From: RYN-230 sp963770545 | GTDB taxonomy: Bacteria; Actinomycetota; Actinomycetes; Streptosporangiales; Streptosporangiaceae | DNA length: 64,000 nucleotides | Reading direction: 5' to 3' | Assembly: GCA_963770545.1 (NCBI GenBank) | Contig: CAVYQF010000035.1 | Span: 1-64,000, forward strand | Shown here: piece after piece, positions 8,617-17,598 of the stretch | Numbering within the stretch: position 1 is the stretch's first letter | Layout of the letters: every line of letters begins with the position of its first letter | Translations under genes and position numbers: made by a program | The notes under the pieces: generated by a model | What the model saw: only the letters and a program-made list of their open reading frames with translations | What the model was told of the DNA's origin: nothing | Database searches by the model: none

Positions 8617-9474
8617 TCAGGTCGTGGCCACCAGCAGGTCCTCCCCGCTGGACGGGCGGAGGCCGTCGGCCCGGCCGGCGAAGTAGCGCTCGGCGAGCAG
8701 GGTCCCCGGCACATGCCGGACGTCCTTGAAGCCGGCTTCGCGGGCCAGGGCCAGCATTTCCGCCGGGGTGTAGAAGCTGATGAAGGGCGTTCCGGAGGTG
8801 CGCGCGCCCCGCTCGGCCATCTGGAGCCCGGAGCGATCGGCGTCGCCGAGCAGTCCGGCCGGCAGCAGGAACGTCATGACCACCGTCGAACCGCGGGCCA
8901 GCCCGGCGAGCTGGCGCAAGGTGGCCGCGGTGGCCTCCTTGGTGAGGTACATGGTCACGCCCGTGGAGACGACGACCGCGGGCTGGCCGGGATCGAAGCC
9001 CGACGCCAGCACCTGCTCCCACCAGTCCCCGCTGGCCTCGAAGTCGACCGGCACGAGCCGCAGCCAGTCGGGGACGCCGTAGCCGAGCTCGATCAGGCGC
9101 TGGCGCTTCCAGGCCTGGGGGCCGGGCTGATCGACTTCGAACACCTTCAGGCCGGCGGCGGTCTCCGGCCTGCGCTGGGCGAAGGTGTCCAGGCCAGCCC
9201 CCAGGATGACGTACTGGGCGACGCCGTACCCGGCCTGCTCGGCCACCAGGTCCTCGATGAAGCGGGCCCGGGCCACGATGGCCGCCCGGAATCCGCTGGT
9301 GCCTCGGGGGTCCATGTCCGGGCGATCGCGCCAGCCATCGCCGGGAGCGGCCAGCTGCAGGCTGACCTCATCCTCGAGGACGTGCGGTGGCGGGTCGGCC
9401 AGGACGTGCATCGCCCGCCAGAGGGCCACCCGCACCGCGGTGCTGTCCGGCGCCCCGGTTTGCCCGTCGGCCAT
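8617..9474 (-). CDS. SAM-dependent methyltransferase, leucine carboxyl MT-like
   Basis: The 285-residue protein has the SAM-binding glycine motif LGAGLDTF at 91-98, the acidic loop EVDQP at 113-117, and the upstream helix with ARARFIEDLV. These are hallmarks of the LCM/PPM (TIGR00027-like) methyltransferase family that is abundant in mycobacteria and other actinomycetes. It should transfer a methyl group to an O- or carboxyl acceptor that cannot be named. The start is the ATG preceded by GGGAGAG. It is separated by 51 bp from the downstream end of the GT-C operon. Confidence 0.8.
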   Translation of the reverse strand: MADGQTGAPDSTAVRVALWRAMHVLADPPPHVLEDEVSLQLAAPGDGWRDRPDMDPRGTSGFRAAIVARARFIEDLVAEQAGYGVAQYVILGAGLDTFAQRRPETAAGLKVFEVDQPGPQAWKRQRLIELGYGVPDWLRLVPVDFEASGDWWEQVLASGFDPGQPAVVVSTGVTMYLTKEATAATLRQLAGLARGSTVVMTFLLPAGLLGDADRSGLQMAERGARTSGTPFISFYTPAEMLALAREAGFKDVRHVPGTLLAERYFAGRADGLRPSSGEDLLVATT

Positions 9475-9525
9475 GGCGTCATCTCTCCCTGCGGTCAGGT
9501 CCTGAGCTCTCTCCGGCCGGGCCGG

Positions 9526-11013
9526 TCAGTCCGTGGCCGGAGCCTGGCCGGCCGGGGCCCAGTGACCCGGTGCGGCCACCCGGAGGATGACGGCGACGCC
9601 CAGCGCGCCGGCCGGTACCAGCGTGACCAGCGCGGGCAGCTGATAACGCCAGGAGAACTCGAACAAGTCAGACACCAGCAGCACCGCCGCGGCGGAGGTG
9701 AAGCAGAGCAGGCAGGCCAGGCTGAGAGACCGGATGGCCGGGTCGGACCGCCAGCGCCTGCGGGCACCCGCCACGGACCCGGCCAGCCCGGTGGCCACGC
9801 ACAGGGCCAGCAAAGGGCCGGGCGTGAACCCGCCGTGCAGCTGGTAGGAGCGCAGGAACACGGCCCCGGGCCGCCAGGCCGCCGGGGTGCCCCCGCCGTA
9901 CTGGGCGATCTCGGCCATTACGTCCGGCCTGGTCGAGTGCGAGGAGAAGTACGGGAAGGTGGTCTGGAACTGCCAGCGGGTGATCGGCGTGTCCCCTGGG
10001 CTGGTCTCGCGGGTCAGCGCGAACAGCTTCACCACGTCCCGGGTGTACGCGCCGAGCAGCCGCTGCGGCTGCTGGGTCAGCACCTGGTGGTTGAAGTCGG
10101 AGAGCAGGCTGTCGGTCTCGGCCCGCGGCAGGTTGGCGTAGTAGGGCCGGATCGGGGAGCCCGGCTGGTATTCCAGCCAGTCCGGCCCCCTGGCCTGCTG
10201 GGCGGGCTTGGGGCACATGGCCCGCTCGGCCGCCGGGAGCTTGATCGTGGCGCAGTCCGCGGCGGCCGCGGCCCTCCCGTAGAAGGACGTGACGCCGGTG
10301 TGGGACAAGAAGAAGTCCCCGGCCACCACGTAGGACACGGTGCAGTAGGCCGCGATCGGCAGGGCGAAAGCGGCGCAGAACGCGACGGCCTGGCCGACGG
10401 CCCGCCGCCAGCCACCGCCCGCGGCCAGCAGGTAGATCACCCCGGGCAGGATCAGGGCCTCGCCGACCTGGGCGAACGTGGCCGAGGTGCCCAGCACCAC
10501 GCCGGCCGCCAGCACCGCCCGCCAGCCGGCCCTGGGCCGCCAGAGCAAGAGGGCCAGGCCGGCCACGATCAGCGCCTCGAACCAGGTGCCCGGCATGATG
10601 GCCTGCTCGTTCTGGATCTGGTAGGCGTCCAGCAGGACCGGCGCGATGGCCAGCGCGGCGAGCCACCGGGACACACCGCGGCGCAGCAGGAGCGCGTAGA
10701 TGACCACCGCCAGGCCCAGTCCGAGCAGGTGCTGCACGGCCGCGACCGTACCGAAATTACCTGCGAACAGGATGGCCCGCAGCGGTCCCTTGTAGCCGAC
10801 CGGGTCCATCCCCTCGGCGTTGTACAGGTACCGGGTGGTGTCGATATAGAACAGGGCCGGCCGGTAGCTGACCTGGGCCAGCACCCGGAGGGCCAGGCCC
10901 GCGGTCAGCAGGATGATGGCCAGCCAGTGGCGCCGGGCGAGACCGGCCCACGAAGCGCGCCACCGGCCGGTGCGGCGATCCTCGGCCGGGATGCGGGACA
11001 GGAGCGCCGTCAC
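9526..11013 (-). CDS. Polytopic GT-C-like membrane protein
   Basis: A 495-residue integral membrane protein with about ten hydrophobic helices. A loop after the first helix contains YIDTTRYLYNAEGMDPVGYK, where acidic residues occupy the position of the GT-C catalytic loop. A large extracytoplasmic loop holds several cysteines and aromatic residues. The GTG at 11013 overlaps the stop of the upstream mannosyltransferase-like gene (GTGA), so the two are translationally coupled. It probably uses a polyprenyl-phosphate sugar to decorate a wall glycan, lipid or protein. Donor and acceptor are unknown. Confidence 0.65.
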   Translation of the reverse strand: MTALLSRIPAEDRRTGRWRASWAGLARRHWLAIILLTAGLALRVLAQVSYRPALFYIDTTRYLYNAEGMDPVGYKGPLRAILFAGNFGTVAAVQHLLGLGLAVVIYALLLRRGVSRWLAALAIAPVLLDAYQIQNEQAIMPGTWFEALIVAGLALLLWRPRAGWRAVLAAGVVLGTSATFAQVGEALILPGVIYLLAAGGGWRRAVGQAVAFCAAFALPIAAYCTVSYVVAGDFFLSHTGVTSFYGRAAAAADCATIKLPAAERAMCPKPAQQARGPDWLEYQPGSPIRPYYANLPRAETDSLLSDFNHQVLTQQPQRLLGAYTRDVVKLFALTRETSPGDTPITRWQFQTTFPYFSSHSTRPDVMAEIAQYGGGTPAAWRPGAVFLRSYQLHGGFTPGPLLALCVATGLAGSVAGARRRWRSDPAIRSLSLACLLCFTSAAAVLLVSDLFEFSWRYQLPALVTLVPAGALGVAVILRVAAPGHWAPAGQAPATD

Positions 11014-12458
11014 GTCGTCGGGACCGCGTGGCCGCCGCTGGATAGGCAGAGGGCGAGCAGGACCGTGACGATGGTCAGCCACCGGGACATCCGGTTGCGC
11101 GGCACCTGGGTCAGCGCGGCCCACGCCACGGCGGTGTACCAGGCGAAGACCCACGGGGCGACGAGGATCCAGGCGAACGTCAGCGCGAACGGCGCCACCA
11201 CCTCGGCCGGCTGGTCGGAGGAGATCCGCCGGTAAATCAGCCAGGCCACGATGAACAGCGCGACCGGCCACAGGCAGCTGATGATCGTGACCATCACGCT
11301 ATGCGGGACGCCGGACCACTGCCCCACGAGCTCGAACACCCGCCACGGCGAGGGCAGCGTGGCCAGCTTGAGCCCGCCGAACACTGTCTTCAGCGCGTCC
11401 AGCCCGTAGTGGCTGTAGCTGAGGGCGAGCGTGGCCACGGCGACCACGGTCATCCGGGTGATGCGCGTCCAGTCGCGGTTGCGCAGCAGCGCGAAGCCCA
11501 GGCCTAGCCCGATCAGCACCGCGTAGATCTTCACCCCGCAGGCCAGCCCGATCAGCACCCCGACCACGACGTCGCCCCAGATCCCGGTGAACCGGCGGGC
11601 GACCTGGATGGCGCCGATCGCCGCGGCGGCCACCAGCGTGTCGAGGTGACCGCCGCTGACCAGTTCCAGGATGAGGACGGGGTTGGCGGTCCAGAACAGT
11701 GTGGCCCGCACCGGGTCGTCCGAGGTCAGCAGGAGCAGCAGGCCCACGCCGAGGAAGACGATCCCGTTGAGGATCATCAGGACCCAGATGGTGGTGGCCA
11801 CGTTCCCGAGGCCGATGGAAGCCGCGAACGACTGGATGATGGTGGCGAACGGGCCGTAGACCGACGGCTGCGCCTTCCACATGGTTCCGACGACCATGGT
11901 GTAGGGCGAGTGGGCGCCGAGGAAGGCGAGCGGGTTGCTGGTGTACGGGTTGCCGCCCAGGGCCGCGATCCGGCCGTAGGCCGCGTAGCTCGCGGTGTCC
12001 GAGGACCCCACCGGGGTGAGGCAGACCATGATCGCGACGATGCCCGTGCTGATCAGCAGGAGGACCCGCGGGTTGGGGCGCCAGCCCTGGCTGTGCGCCC
12101 ACAGCATGCCGGCCAGCCCGAGGCAGGCCAGGCTGATGCTGGTGTAGAGCATGAGGCTGGCCAGCACATGCTGCGAGCTCAGCGAGGGCAGCAGCCGGGA
12201 CAGCGGCAGCAGGACGGGCAGCGTCTCGGCGTTCGGGGCGGTGGCCCCCAGGAGCATGCCCAGCAGCAGCCCGGCGGCCGACAAGGTGACGGCGACCTTG
12301 GGGTTGGACAGCCTGCTCCACGCGAGCTTGCGGATGAGCGTGCTCATCAGCCGTTCGACTGGCCCGTTGCCGCCGTCCAGGGGGCCAGGGGTGGCCGGCC
12401 GCTCGGCCGGCCGGGTCAGGCCGGGCGCGTCAGCAGAGTGACTGGACACCTGAGTCAC
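11010..12458 (-). CDS. MptB-like polyprenol-phosphomannose mannosyltransferase
   Basis: A membrane protein of about 480 residues with roughly 12 helices. The loop GSSDTASYAAYGRIAALGG followed by NPY matches the first extracytoplasmic loop of MptA/MptB-type alpha-1,6-mannosyltransferases, and FWTANPVLILELVSGGHLDT is also family-like. Such enzymes transfer mannose from polyprenyl-phosphomannose during lipomannan or mannan synthesis at the outer face of the membrane. The start is uncertain: a GTG at 12458 has GGAGG upstream, while the ATG at 12347 (MSTLIRKLAW) would remove a Pro-rich cytoplasmic tail. It is the first gene of a two-gene operon with the GT-C protein. Confidence 0.7.
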   Translation of the reverse strand: MTQVSSHSADAPGLTRPAERPATPGPLDGGNGPVERLMSTLIRKLAWSRLSNPKVAVTLSAAGLLLGMLLGATAPNAETLPVLLPLSRLLPSLSSQHVLASLMLYTSISLACLGLAGMLWAHSQGWRPNPRVLLLISTGIVAIMVCLTPVGSSDTASYAAYGRIAALGGNPYTSNPLAFLGAHSPYTMVVGTMWKAQPSVYGPFATIIQSFAASIGLGNVATTIWVLMILNGIVFLGVGLLLLLTSDDPVRATLFWTANPVLILELVSGGHLDTLVAAAAIGAIQVARRFTGIWGDVVVGVLIGLACGVKIYAVLIGLGLGFALLRNRDWTRITRMTVVAVATLALSYSHYGLDALKTVFGGLKLATLPSPWRVFELVGQWSGVPHSVMVTIISCLWPVALFIVAWLIYRRISSDQPAEVVAPFALTFAWILVAPWVFAWYTAVAWAALTQVPRNRMSRWLTIVTVLLALCLSSGGHAVPTT

Positions 12459-12812
12459 CCTGCGCCACACCTCCGTAGGCGGTCTTGCGCGGGAATCACC
12501 ACGCCGTGAGCTGGCCCGCCGTGAACCGGCCCGCTGTTAGCCGACATGCTGTTGGCCGGCACGCTTGTGGCTGGCACTGCGTTAACTGCCGCCGCGCTGC
12601 CGGGCACCCCGCGTGCCCTCACTACTGCCTGGCTGGCCCCGCATAGCTAACCCTGCTTACATGTCTACTCTGAGCGTAGGCTGAGCACCGAACGCACCAC
12701 GCCACATTTACTGAATCCTTCCGGCGAATTCATGACCTTGTGGCGGTTGCGGAACTTCCCGTATCACCACAGGTTATCCGCGCCGGCGCGGACGCGGGAG
12801 GCGACCGGGACC
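12459..12812. other. Divergent intergenic region
   Basis: This region separates the glycosyltransferase operon from the FAD oxidoreductase. Imperfect short repeats of the type gctggcccgccgtg/accggcccgctgtt occur near 12505-12590. It becomes less GC-rich near 12640-12735, where promoters for either side may lie. A longer oxidoreductase start at 12732 cannot be excluded. Confidence 0.4.
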
Positions 12813-14048
12813 GTGGCCCACCCCCGAGATGCCCGGATCACCGTCATCGGCGGCGGGGCGGTCGGCGCCGCGGCCGCCTACTTCCTGGCCCGGGCCGGCT
12901 ACCAGGACATCCAGCTGCTGGATAAGCAGGGCCTGTGCGAGGCCACCAGCAGCCAGGCCGCGGGCCTGGTGGGCCAGGCCCGGCCCACTGTGGACCGGAC
13001 CCGGCTGACCATGGCGGCCGCGGAGTTCTACCGCGGGTTCGAGCAGGAGACCGGTTACCCGATGGACTACCGCGAGTCGGGCGCCGTCCGGATCGCGCTG
13101 TCGGACACGTCGGTCGCGGAGCTGGAGCAAATCGCCGCGACCGCGGCGGTGACCGGCCTGCCGGTCGAGTTCCTCTCGGATGCACAGCTGCGGGAGATCT
13201 TCCCCCCGCTGCAACGCACGGACGGCGTCCGGGCCGCTCTGTGGTCCCCGACCTGCGGGTACGTCCAGCCCAACAGCCTGGTCGCCGCGTACGCCAGCGC
13301 GGCGCGGGACCTGGGCGTCACCATCGCCCCGCACGCGGCGGTAACCGGGATCGGGACCAGGCGCGGCCAGGTCTGCTCGGTATCCACCCGGGACGGGGAG
13401 TTCGCCACGGAGCAGGTGATCATCGCGGCCGGGCCGTGGTCGGTCGCGCTGGCCGCGCTGACCGGCGTGGAGTTGCCGATCGTCCCGGTGCTGCACGAGT
13501 ACTTCGTGACCGAGCCGGTCCCGGGCTGGCACGCGGGCCTGCCCTGCCTGCGCATCCCGGAGATTGGTGTCTACGCGCGCGGGGAGGGCGGGCGGGTGCT
13601 GTGTGGTGGGTTCGAGAACCGGGGCACCAGCCTGGATCCGCGCGGGGTGACCCTGGACGCGCCGCTGCCCGCGGCCCCCGACTGGGACGTCCTGGGCGGT
13701 TTCGCGGAGGGCCTGGGCCGGTTCGTGCCGGGGCTGCCCGGGGTGGGGGTGAGCACCACATTCCGCGGCTGGCCGGCGTTCACCCCGGACGGCCGGTTCC
13801 TGGTCGGCCCGGTCAGCGCGGTCCGGGGCCTGGCCTTCGCGGCCGGCTGCAACGCGCACGGGGTGTCCGGCTCGGCGGGCCTGGCCATGTACCTGGTGGA
13901 GAGCCTGGGCCCGGATCCCTCGCCGTACGTCCGGTCGCTCAGCCCGGACCGCTACCTGCCCCGCACCTGGACCTGGGAGGACGCGGAACGCCAGGCCCGC
14001 GCGGTGTACGAGACCTATTACCCGATGCCGGCTGCCGCCAGGCGGTGA
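12813..14048 (+). CDS. FAD-dependent amine oxidoreductase (DAO superfamily)
   Basis: From the GTG at 12813 this is 411 residues. The FAD-binding motif ITVIGGGAVGAAAAYFLARAG begins about residue 10, followed by a SSQAAGLVG segment. FAD-domain strands recur at VIIAAGPWS and near the C-terminus (FAAGCNAHGVSGSAGLA). This is the layout of sarcosine/dimethylglycine-type oxidases and dehydrogenases, which oxidise secondary or tertiary amines. GGGAGG lies 11 bp upstream of the GTG. An in-frame ATG at 12732 would add 27 residues without family support. The last codons fall inside a 27-bp triplicated sequence. Confidence 0.75.
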   Translation: MAHPRDARITVIGGGAVGAAAAYFLARAGYQDIQLLDKQGLCEATSSQAAGLVGQARPTVDRTRLTMAAAEFYRGFEQETGYPMDYRESGAVRIALSDTSVAELEQIAATAAVTGLPVEFLSDAQLREIFPPLQRTDGVRAALWSPTCGYVQPNSLVAAYASAARDLGVTIAPHAAVTGIGTRRGQVCSVSTRDGEFATEQVIIAAGPWSVALAALTGVELPIVPVLHEYFVTEPVPGWHAGLPCLRIPEIGVYARGEGGRVLCGGFENRGTSLDPRGVTLDAPLPAAPDWDVLGGFAEGLGRFVPGLPGVGVSTTFRGWPAFTPDGRFLVGPVSAVRGLAFAAGCNAHGVSGSAGLAMYLVESLGPDPSPYVRSLSPDRYLPRTWTWEDAERQARAVYETYYPMPAAARR

Positions 14049-14106
14049 CTTTCGCCGGCTGCCGCCGGGCGGTGACTTCGCCGGCTGCCGCCGGGCGGTG
14101 ACTTTC
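14027..14106 (+). repeat. Three tandem copies of a 26-27 bp unit
   Basis: The unit GCCGGCTGCCGCC(A/G)GGCGGTGACTTTC occurs at 14027-14053, 14054-14079 (one T shorter) and 14080-14106. The first copy contains the end and TGA stop of the FAD oxidoreductase, so the other two look like duplications of that gene's tail. All copies preserve a TGA. Confidence 0.85.
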
Positions 14107-14131
14107 GGCGGGGCCGCGGGTCTGTACCTAT

Positions 14132-15214
14132 ATGACCGCCAGCGAGGACTTCACCAGCCTCACCGGCCAGTTCCGGCGTGAGCTGCTGGCCCACTGCTAC
14201 CGGATGCTGGGCTCGGCCGATGAGGCCGAGGACCTGGTGCAGGAGACGTACCTGCGGGCCTGGCGTGCGTACCAGGGCTTCGAGGGCCGGTCGTCGGTCC
14301 GCACCTGGCTGTACCGGATCGCCACGAACGCGTGCCTGACCGCGATCGAGCGCCGTGGCCGGCGGCCGCTGCCCTCCGGGCTGGGCGGCCCGGGCGATGA
14401 CCCGGCTGCCCCCGTGGTGTCGGCGCCTGAGGTGCCGTGGCTGCAGCCCCTGCCCGATGCCCTGCTGGCCGCACCCCAGGACGACCCGGCCGAGGCCGCC
14501 GTGTCCCGGGCGGGCATCCGGCTGGCCATGGTCGCGGCCTTGCAGTACCTGTCCGCCCGGCAGCGGGCGATGCTGATCCTGCGGGACGTGCTGGACTGGC
14601 CGGCCGCCGAGGTGGCCGCCCTGCTGGGCACCACGACGACCGCGGTCAACAGCGGCCTGCGGCGCGCCCGGGCCCAGCTCGCGCGGGCCCTGCCGGAGGA
14701 AGACGACGTCGCCGAGCCCGCCGAGCCGGAAACCCGCGCGCTGCTCGACCGCTTCGCGGTGGCGTTCGAGAACGGTGACGTGACCGCGCTGACGGCGCTG
14801 CTGCGCCAGGACGTGGCGCTGGAGATGCCGCCTATGCTGACCTGGTTCGCCGGCCGGGAGAACGTGCGCCGCTTCCTGGCCACGAAGCTGTTCGGCACGC
14901 CCGGGCAGTTCCGGCTGGTCGTCACCATGGCCAACGGGCAGCCGGCCTTCGCGGCCTACGAGCGCGGTCGCGACGGGGTGTACCAGGCGCATGGGGCCCT
15001 GGTGCTGACGGTCACTGCGACCGGGATCGCGCGGATCGTCATTTTCCTCAGCCCGGGCCTGCTCGGGGCGTTCGGCCTGCCGCCGGAGTATGAAGCGGCC
15101 CGCCCCGCGCCTGCGCTGGTTCCGGCCGCCACGGCCCGGCCCGCCGCCACGGCCCGGCCCGCCGCCCCGCCCCCGGCCGCGGCCGACCTGGCGGTCCCGT
15201 CATGGCCCCGCTGA
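14132..15214 (+). CDS. ECF sigma factor with C-terminal SnoaL-like domain
   Basis: The 360-residue protein has sigma region 2 at the N-terminus (CYRMLGSADEAEDLVQETYLR, FEGRSSVRTWLYRIATNAC) and region 4 near 130-190 (YLSARQRAMLILRDVLDWPA). A SnoaL_2-type fold follows from about 210 (LLDRFAVAFENGDVTALTALL) and the tail is Pro/Ala-rich. This architecture matches the SigG/SigX5-like ECF group, where the C-terminal domain replaces or assists an anti-sigma factor in control. It overlaps the next gene by 13 bp, so the DinB protein is probably co-translated, and an MFS exporter follows. Its regulon probably includes this operon. Confidence 0.85.
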   Translation: MTASEDFTSLTGQFRRELLAHCYRMLGSADEAEDLVQETYLRAWRAYQGFEGRSSVRTWLYRIATNACLTAIERRGRRPLPSGLGGPGDDPAAPVVSAPEVPWLQPLPDALLAAPQDDPAEAAVSRAGIRLAMVAALQYLSARQRAMLILRDVLDWPAAEVAALLGTTTTAVNSGLRRARAQLARALPEEDDVAEPAEPETRALLDRFAVAFENGDVTALTALLRQDVALEMPPMLTWFAGRENVRRFLATKLFGTPGQFRLVVTMANGQPAFAAYERGRDGVYQAHGALVLTVTATGIARIVIFLSPGLLGAFGLPPEYEAARPAPALVPAATARPAATARPAAPPPAAADLAVPSWPR

Positions 15215-15870
15215 CGCGGGGATTCGAGCTCCTCGGATGGGCGATCAGCTACGCACTGGCCAGCACCAGGCTGGCCACCCCGCAGCGTCTCCCGGGCCCT
15301 ACCCCGTGCGCCGGCTGGGACCTGGGGTGGCTGCTGCACCACGTCAGTGACTCGGTCGATGTGGTGCACCAGGCGATCACCACCGGATGTATCGGCTCCG
15401 GCCCGGCGGCAGCTGACGACGGACCCGATCCTGACCTGGTCAGTGGCCTGCAGCGCCGCGCCGGCCGCCTGCTGGCCTCCTGCGCCCTGACCGCCCCGGC
15501 CGCCCCGGCCGGGCGGCTGGTCACCATCGGTGACCTGGAGCTGCCCGCGAAGCTGGCCGTAGCCGCCGGGGCCATCGAGATCACCGTCCATGGCTGGGAC
15601 ATCTCGGTCGCGTGCGGCAGCCGCGGGCCGGTCCCGCCGGACCTGGCGGCTCTCCTGCTGCCGATCGCCCCGCTGTTCATCACCCCCGGCACCCGGGCGG
15701 GATTGTTCGCCGACCCGGTCCCGGTGCCTGCGCGGGCCTGCCCGGGAGACCAGCTGGTCGCCTTCCTCGGCCGTCAGCCGCAGAGCCTGGCGGCACCCGG
15801 ACCGGCGGCGCCCGGCCCGGCGGCGCCCGGCCCGGCGGCACCCGGACCGGCGGCGCCCGGCCATCTCTGA
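15202..15870 (+). CDS. TIGR03086-like mycothiol-dependent DinB-fold enzyme
   Basis: The 222-residue protein begins in the end of the sigma gene. It resembles the TIGR03086/maleylpyruvate isomerase N-terminal group: an early CAGWDLGWLLHHVSDSVD helix with the metal-ligand histidine, and a later AIEITVHGWDISVA helix with the second histidine. These proteins coordinate a metal and are thought to use mycothiol for S-transfer or isomerisation. The C-terminus has five consecutive APGPA-type repeats encoded by a 15-bp repeat, a low-complexity tail unlike the family core. Linkage to a sigma factor and an exporter suggests a detoxification role. Confidence 0.7.
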   Translation: MAPLTRGFELLGWAISYALASTRLATPQRLPGPTPCAGWDLGWLLHHVSDSVDVVHQAITTGCIGSGPAAADDGPDPDLVSGLQRRAGRLLASCALTAPAAPAGRLVTIGDLELPAKLAVAAGAIEITVHGWDISVACGSRGPVPPDLAALLLPIAPLFITPGTRAGLFADPVPVPARACPGDQLVAFLGRQPQSLAAPGPAAPGPAAPGPAAPGPAAPGHL

Positions 15871-15979
15871 TCCGCGCCCCGGCGCGGCGATTCCCGCGGG
15901 CGCCCCGGGTCTACCCCTGTAGGCCGCCTGACCGCCTGGGCGGGCGCGCTGACCCATGACCCAGAACGGAGCAACTGAC

Positions 15980-17440
15980 ATGTCGGAGCTATCTGCCGCC
16001 CCGCCGTCCGGCGGCGCCAGCCGCCGCCTCGGGGGCGGCACCGCCAGCCGGGCCACGGGCGCGCCGGGACGATCCCGCAACGGCTGGACACTGGTCCTGG
16101 CCGGGCTCGGAGCGTTCATGGCCGCCCTGGATGTGGTGGTGGTCGCGACGGCCCTGCCCACCCTGCAAACGCACCTGGGCGCCAGCCTGGCCGATCTGGA
16201 ATGGACGATCAACGCCTACAACCTCGTCTTCGGCTGCCTCATGCTGACCGGCGCGGCCCTGGGCGACCGGTTCGGCCGCCGCCGGATGTACGTTCTCGGC
16301 CTGCTCGTGTTCGTCCTGGGCTCGGCGATGGCGGCGCTGTCGCCGGGCACCGGGACGCTCATCGCCGCGCGGGTGGTGCAGGGCGCCGGGGCGGCCCTGC
16401 TCGTGCCGCTGACCCTGACCCTGATCAGCGACGCGTTCCCGGCGGAGAAGCGCGGGGCGGCCATCGGCATCTGGGGCGGCATCACCGGCCTGGGCGTGGC
16501 CGCCGGCCCGGTCGTGGGCGGCGCCATCGTGCAGGGCATCTCCTGGCAGTGGATCTTCTGGCTCAACGTCCCGGTCGGGCTGGCCGTGGCCGCGCTGTCC
16601 GCGCTGCGGCTGCGGGAAAGCCGTGGCCCCCGGCCGCAGCTGGACTTCACCGGCATGGCCCTGGCCGCGATCGCGCTCTTCGCGCTGACCTGGGCGCCGG
16701 TACGGGCCCCCTCGGCCGGCTGGACCAGCACCGAGGTGATCGGATCGTTCGTGGTCGGCGCGGTGTTCCTGGCCGGGTTCCTGGCCTGGGAACGGCGCGC
16801 GGCCTACCCGATGCTGCCCCTGGGCTACTTCCGCCGCCGCGGCTTCGCCACCGCGAACGCGGTGATCTTCTTCCAGTTCATCTCGCTGATCGGGTCGCTG
16901 TTCTTCATCACCCAGCTGTTCCAGATCGGGCTGGGCTACTCGCCGCTGCAGGCCGGCTTGCGGATCCTGGTCTGGATGGCCACGCCGATGCTGGTCGCGC
17001 CGGTGGCCGGCGCCCTCGCGGACAAGATCGGCAACCGGCCGTTCATGGTCGCCGGCCTGATCATGCAGGCCGCCGGCCTGGGCTGGCTGGCGTCCGTGGC
17101 CGAGCCGGGGGTGAGTTACGCCACCCTGGTCGCGCCGCTGATCATCGCGGGGGTGGGCGTCTCGATGTGCTTCCCCACTGTGGCCAACGCCGTGACCAGC
17201 TCAGTTCCGCCCGCTGACGTCGGCGTGGCCGCCGGCACCAACAACGCGCTGAACGCGCTGGGGGGCGTGTTCGGGGTCGCGATCCTGGCCGCGGTCTTCG
17301 CCGCCCACGGCAGCTACGCCTCCCCGGCCACCTTCATCCAGGGATTCCGGCCCGCGGAATGGACCGCGGCCGCGGTGGCGGCCGCCGGGGTCGTGGCGGC
17401 CGTGCTCGCCCCGCCCAAGCAGCAGCGGCCCACCGATTAG
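15980..17440 (+). CDS. MFS transporter, DHA2 (14-helix) drug exporter type
   Basis: About 486 residues with 14 hydrophobic helices. Motif A (GDRFGRRRMYVLGL) follows helix 2, the motif LDVVVVATALPTL is in helix 1, and motif C-like GLGVAAGPVVGGAI is in helix 5. This is the EmrB/QacA antiporter pattern for proton-driven export of drugs or lipophilic compounds. The ATG at 15980 has GGAG nine bases upstream and is preferred to the ATG at 15956. It probably shares a transcript with the sigma factor and DinB enzyme. Confidence 0.85.
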   Translation: MSELSAAPPSGGASRRLGGGTASRATGAPGRSRNGWTLVLAGLGAFMAALDVVVVATALPTLQTHLGASLADLEWTINAYNLVFGCLMLTGAALGDRFGRRRMYVLGLLVFVLGSAMAALSPGTGTLIAARVVQGAGAALLVPLTLTLISDAFPAEKRGAAIGIWGGITGLGVAAGPVVGGAIVQGISWQWIFWLNVPVGLAVAALSALRLRESRGPRPQLDFTGMALAAIALFALTWAPVRAPSAGWTSTEVIGSFVVGAVFLAGFLAWERRAAYPMLPLGYFRRRGFATANAVIFFQFISLIGSLFFITQLFQIGLGYSPLQAGLRILVWMATPMLVAPVAGALADKIGNRPFMVAGLIMQAAGLGWLASVAEPGVSYATLVAPLIIAGVGVSMCFPTVANAVTSSVPPADVGVAAGTNNALNALGGVFGVAILAAVFAAHGSYASPATFIQGFRPAEWTAAAVAAAGVVAAVLAPPKQQRPTD

Positions 17441-17516
17441 AGGACTAGCGGCCGGGCTCGCGGCTCCAGTGGACTCGCGGGCCCGGCCGGGCTGGCGGCC
17501 GGACCATCAGCTCTAA

Positions 17517-17585
17517 CGGCCCGTGGCCGGGGTGGGTGAGCCGGCCGGACGGTTTTCGTTGCGGAAAAAGAAGGGCCACGGGCCG
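17517..17585. terminator. Perfect 12-bp inverted repeat between convergent genes
   Basis: CGGCCCGTGGCC (17517-17528) and GGCCACGGGCCG (17574-17585) flank a 45-base loop. It lies between the convergent MFS and monooxygenase genes, where a bidirectional terminator is expected. The loop holds CGGTTTTCGTTGCGG, which recurs inverted at 30407-30421. Confidence 0.5.
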
Positions 17586-17598
17586 GCCCGCACGCGCG

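Noticed and set aside
8380..11235. Very long plus-strand open frame (951 codons)
   Set aside because: It is antisense to the methyltransferase and GT-C genes, is Gly/Arg/Gln-rich without motifs, and results from GC-rich codon bias on the opposite strand.
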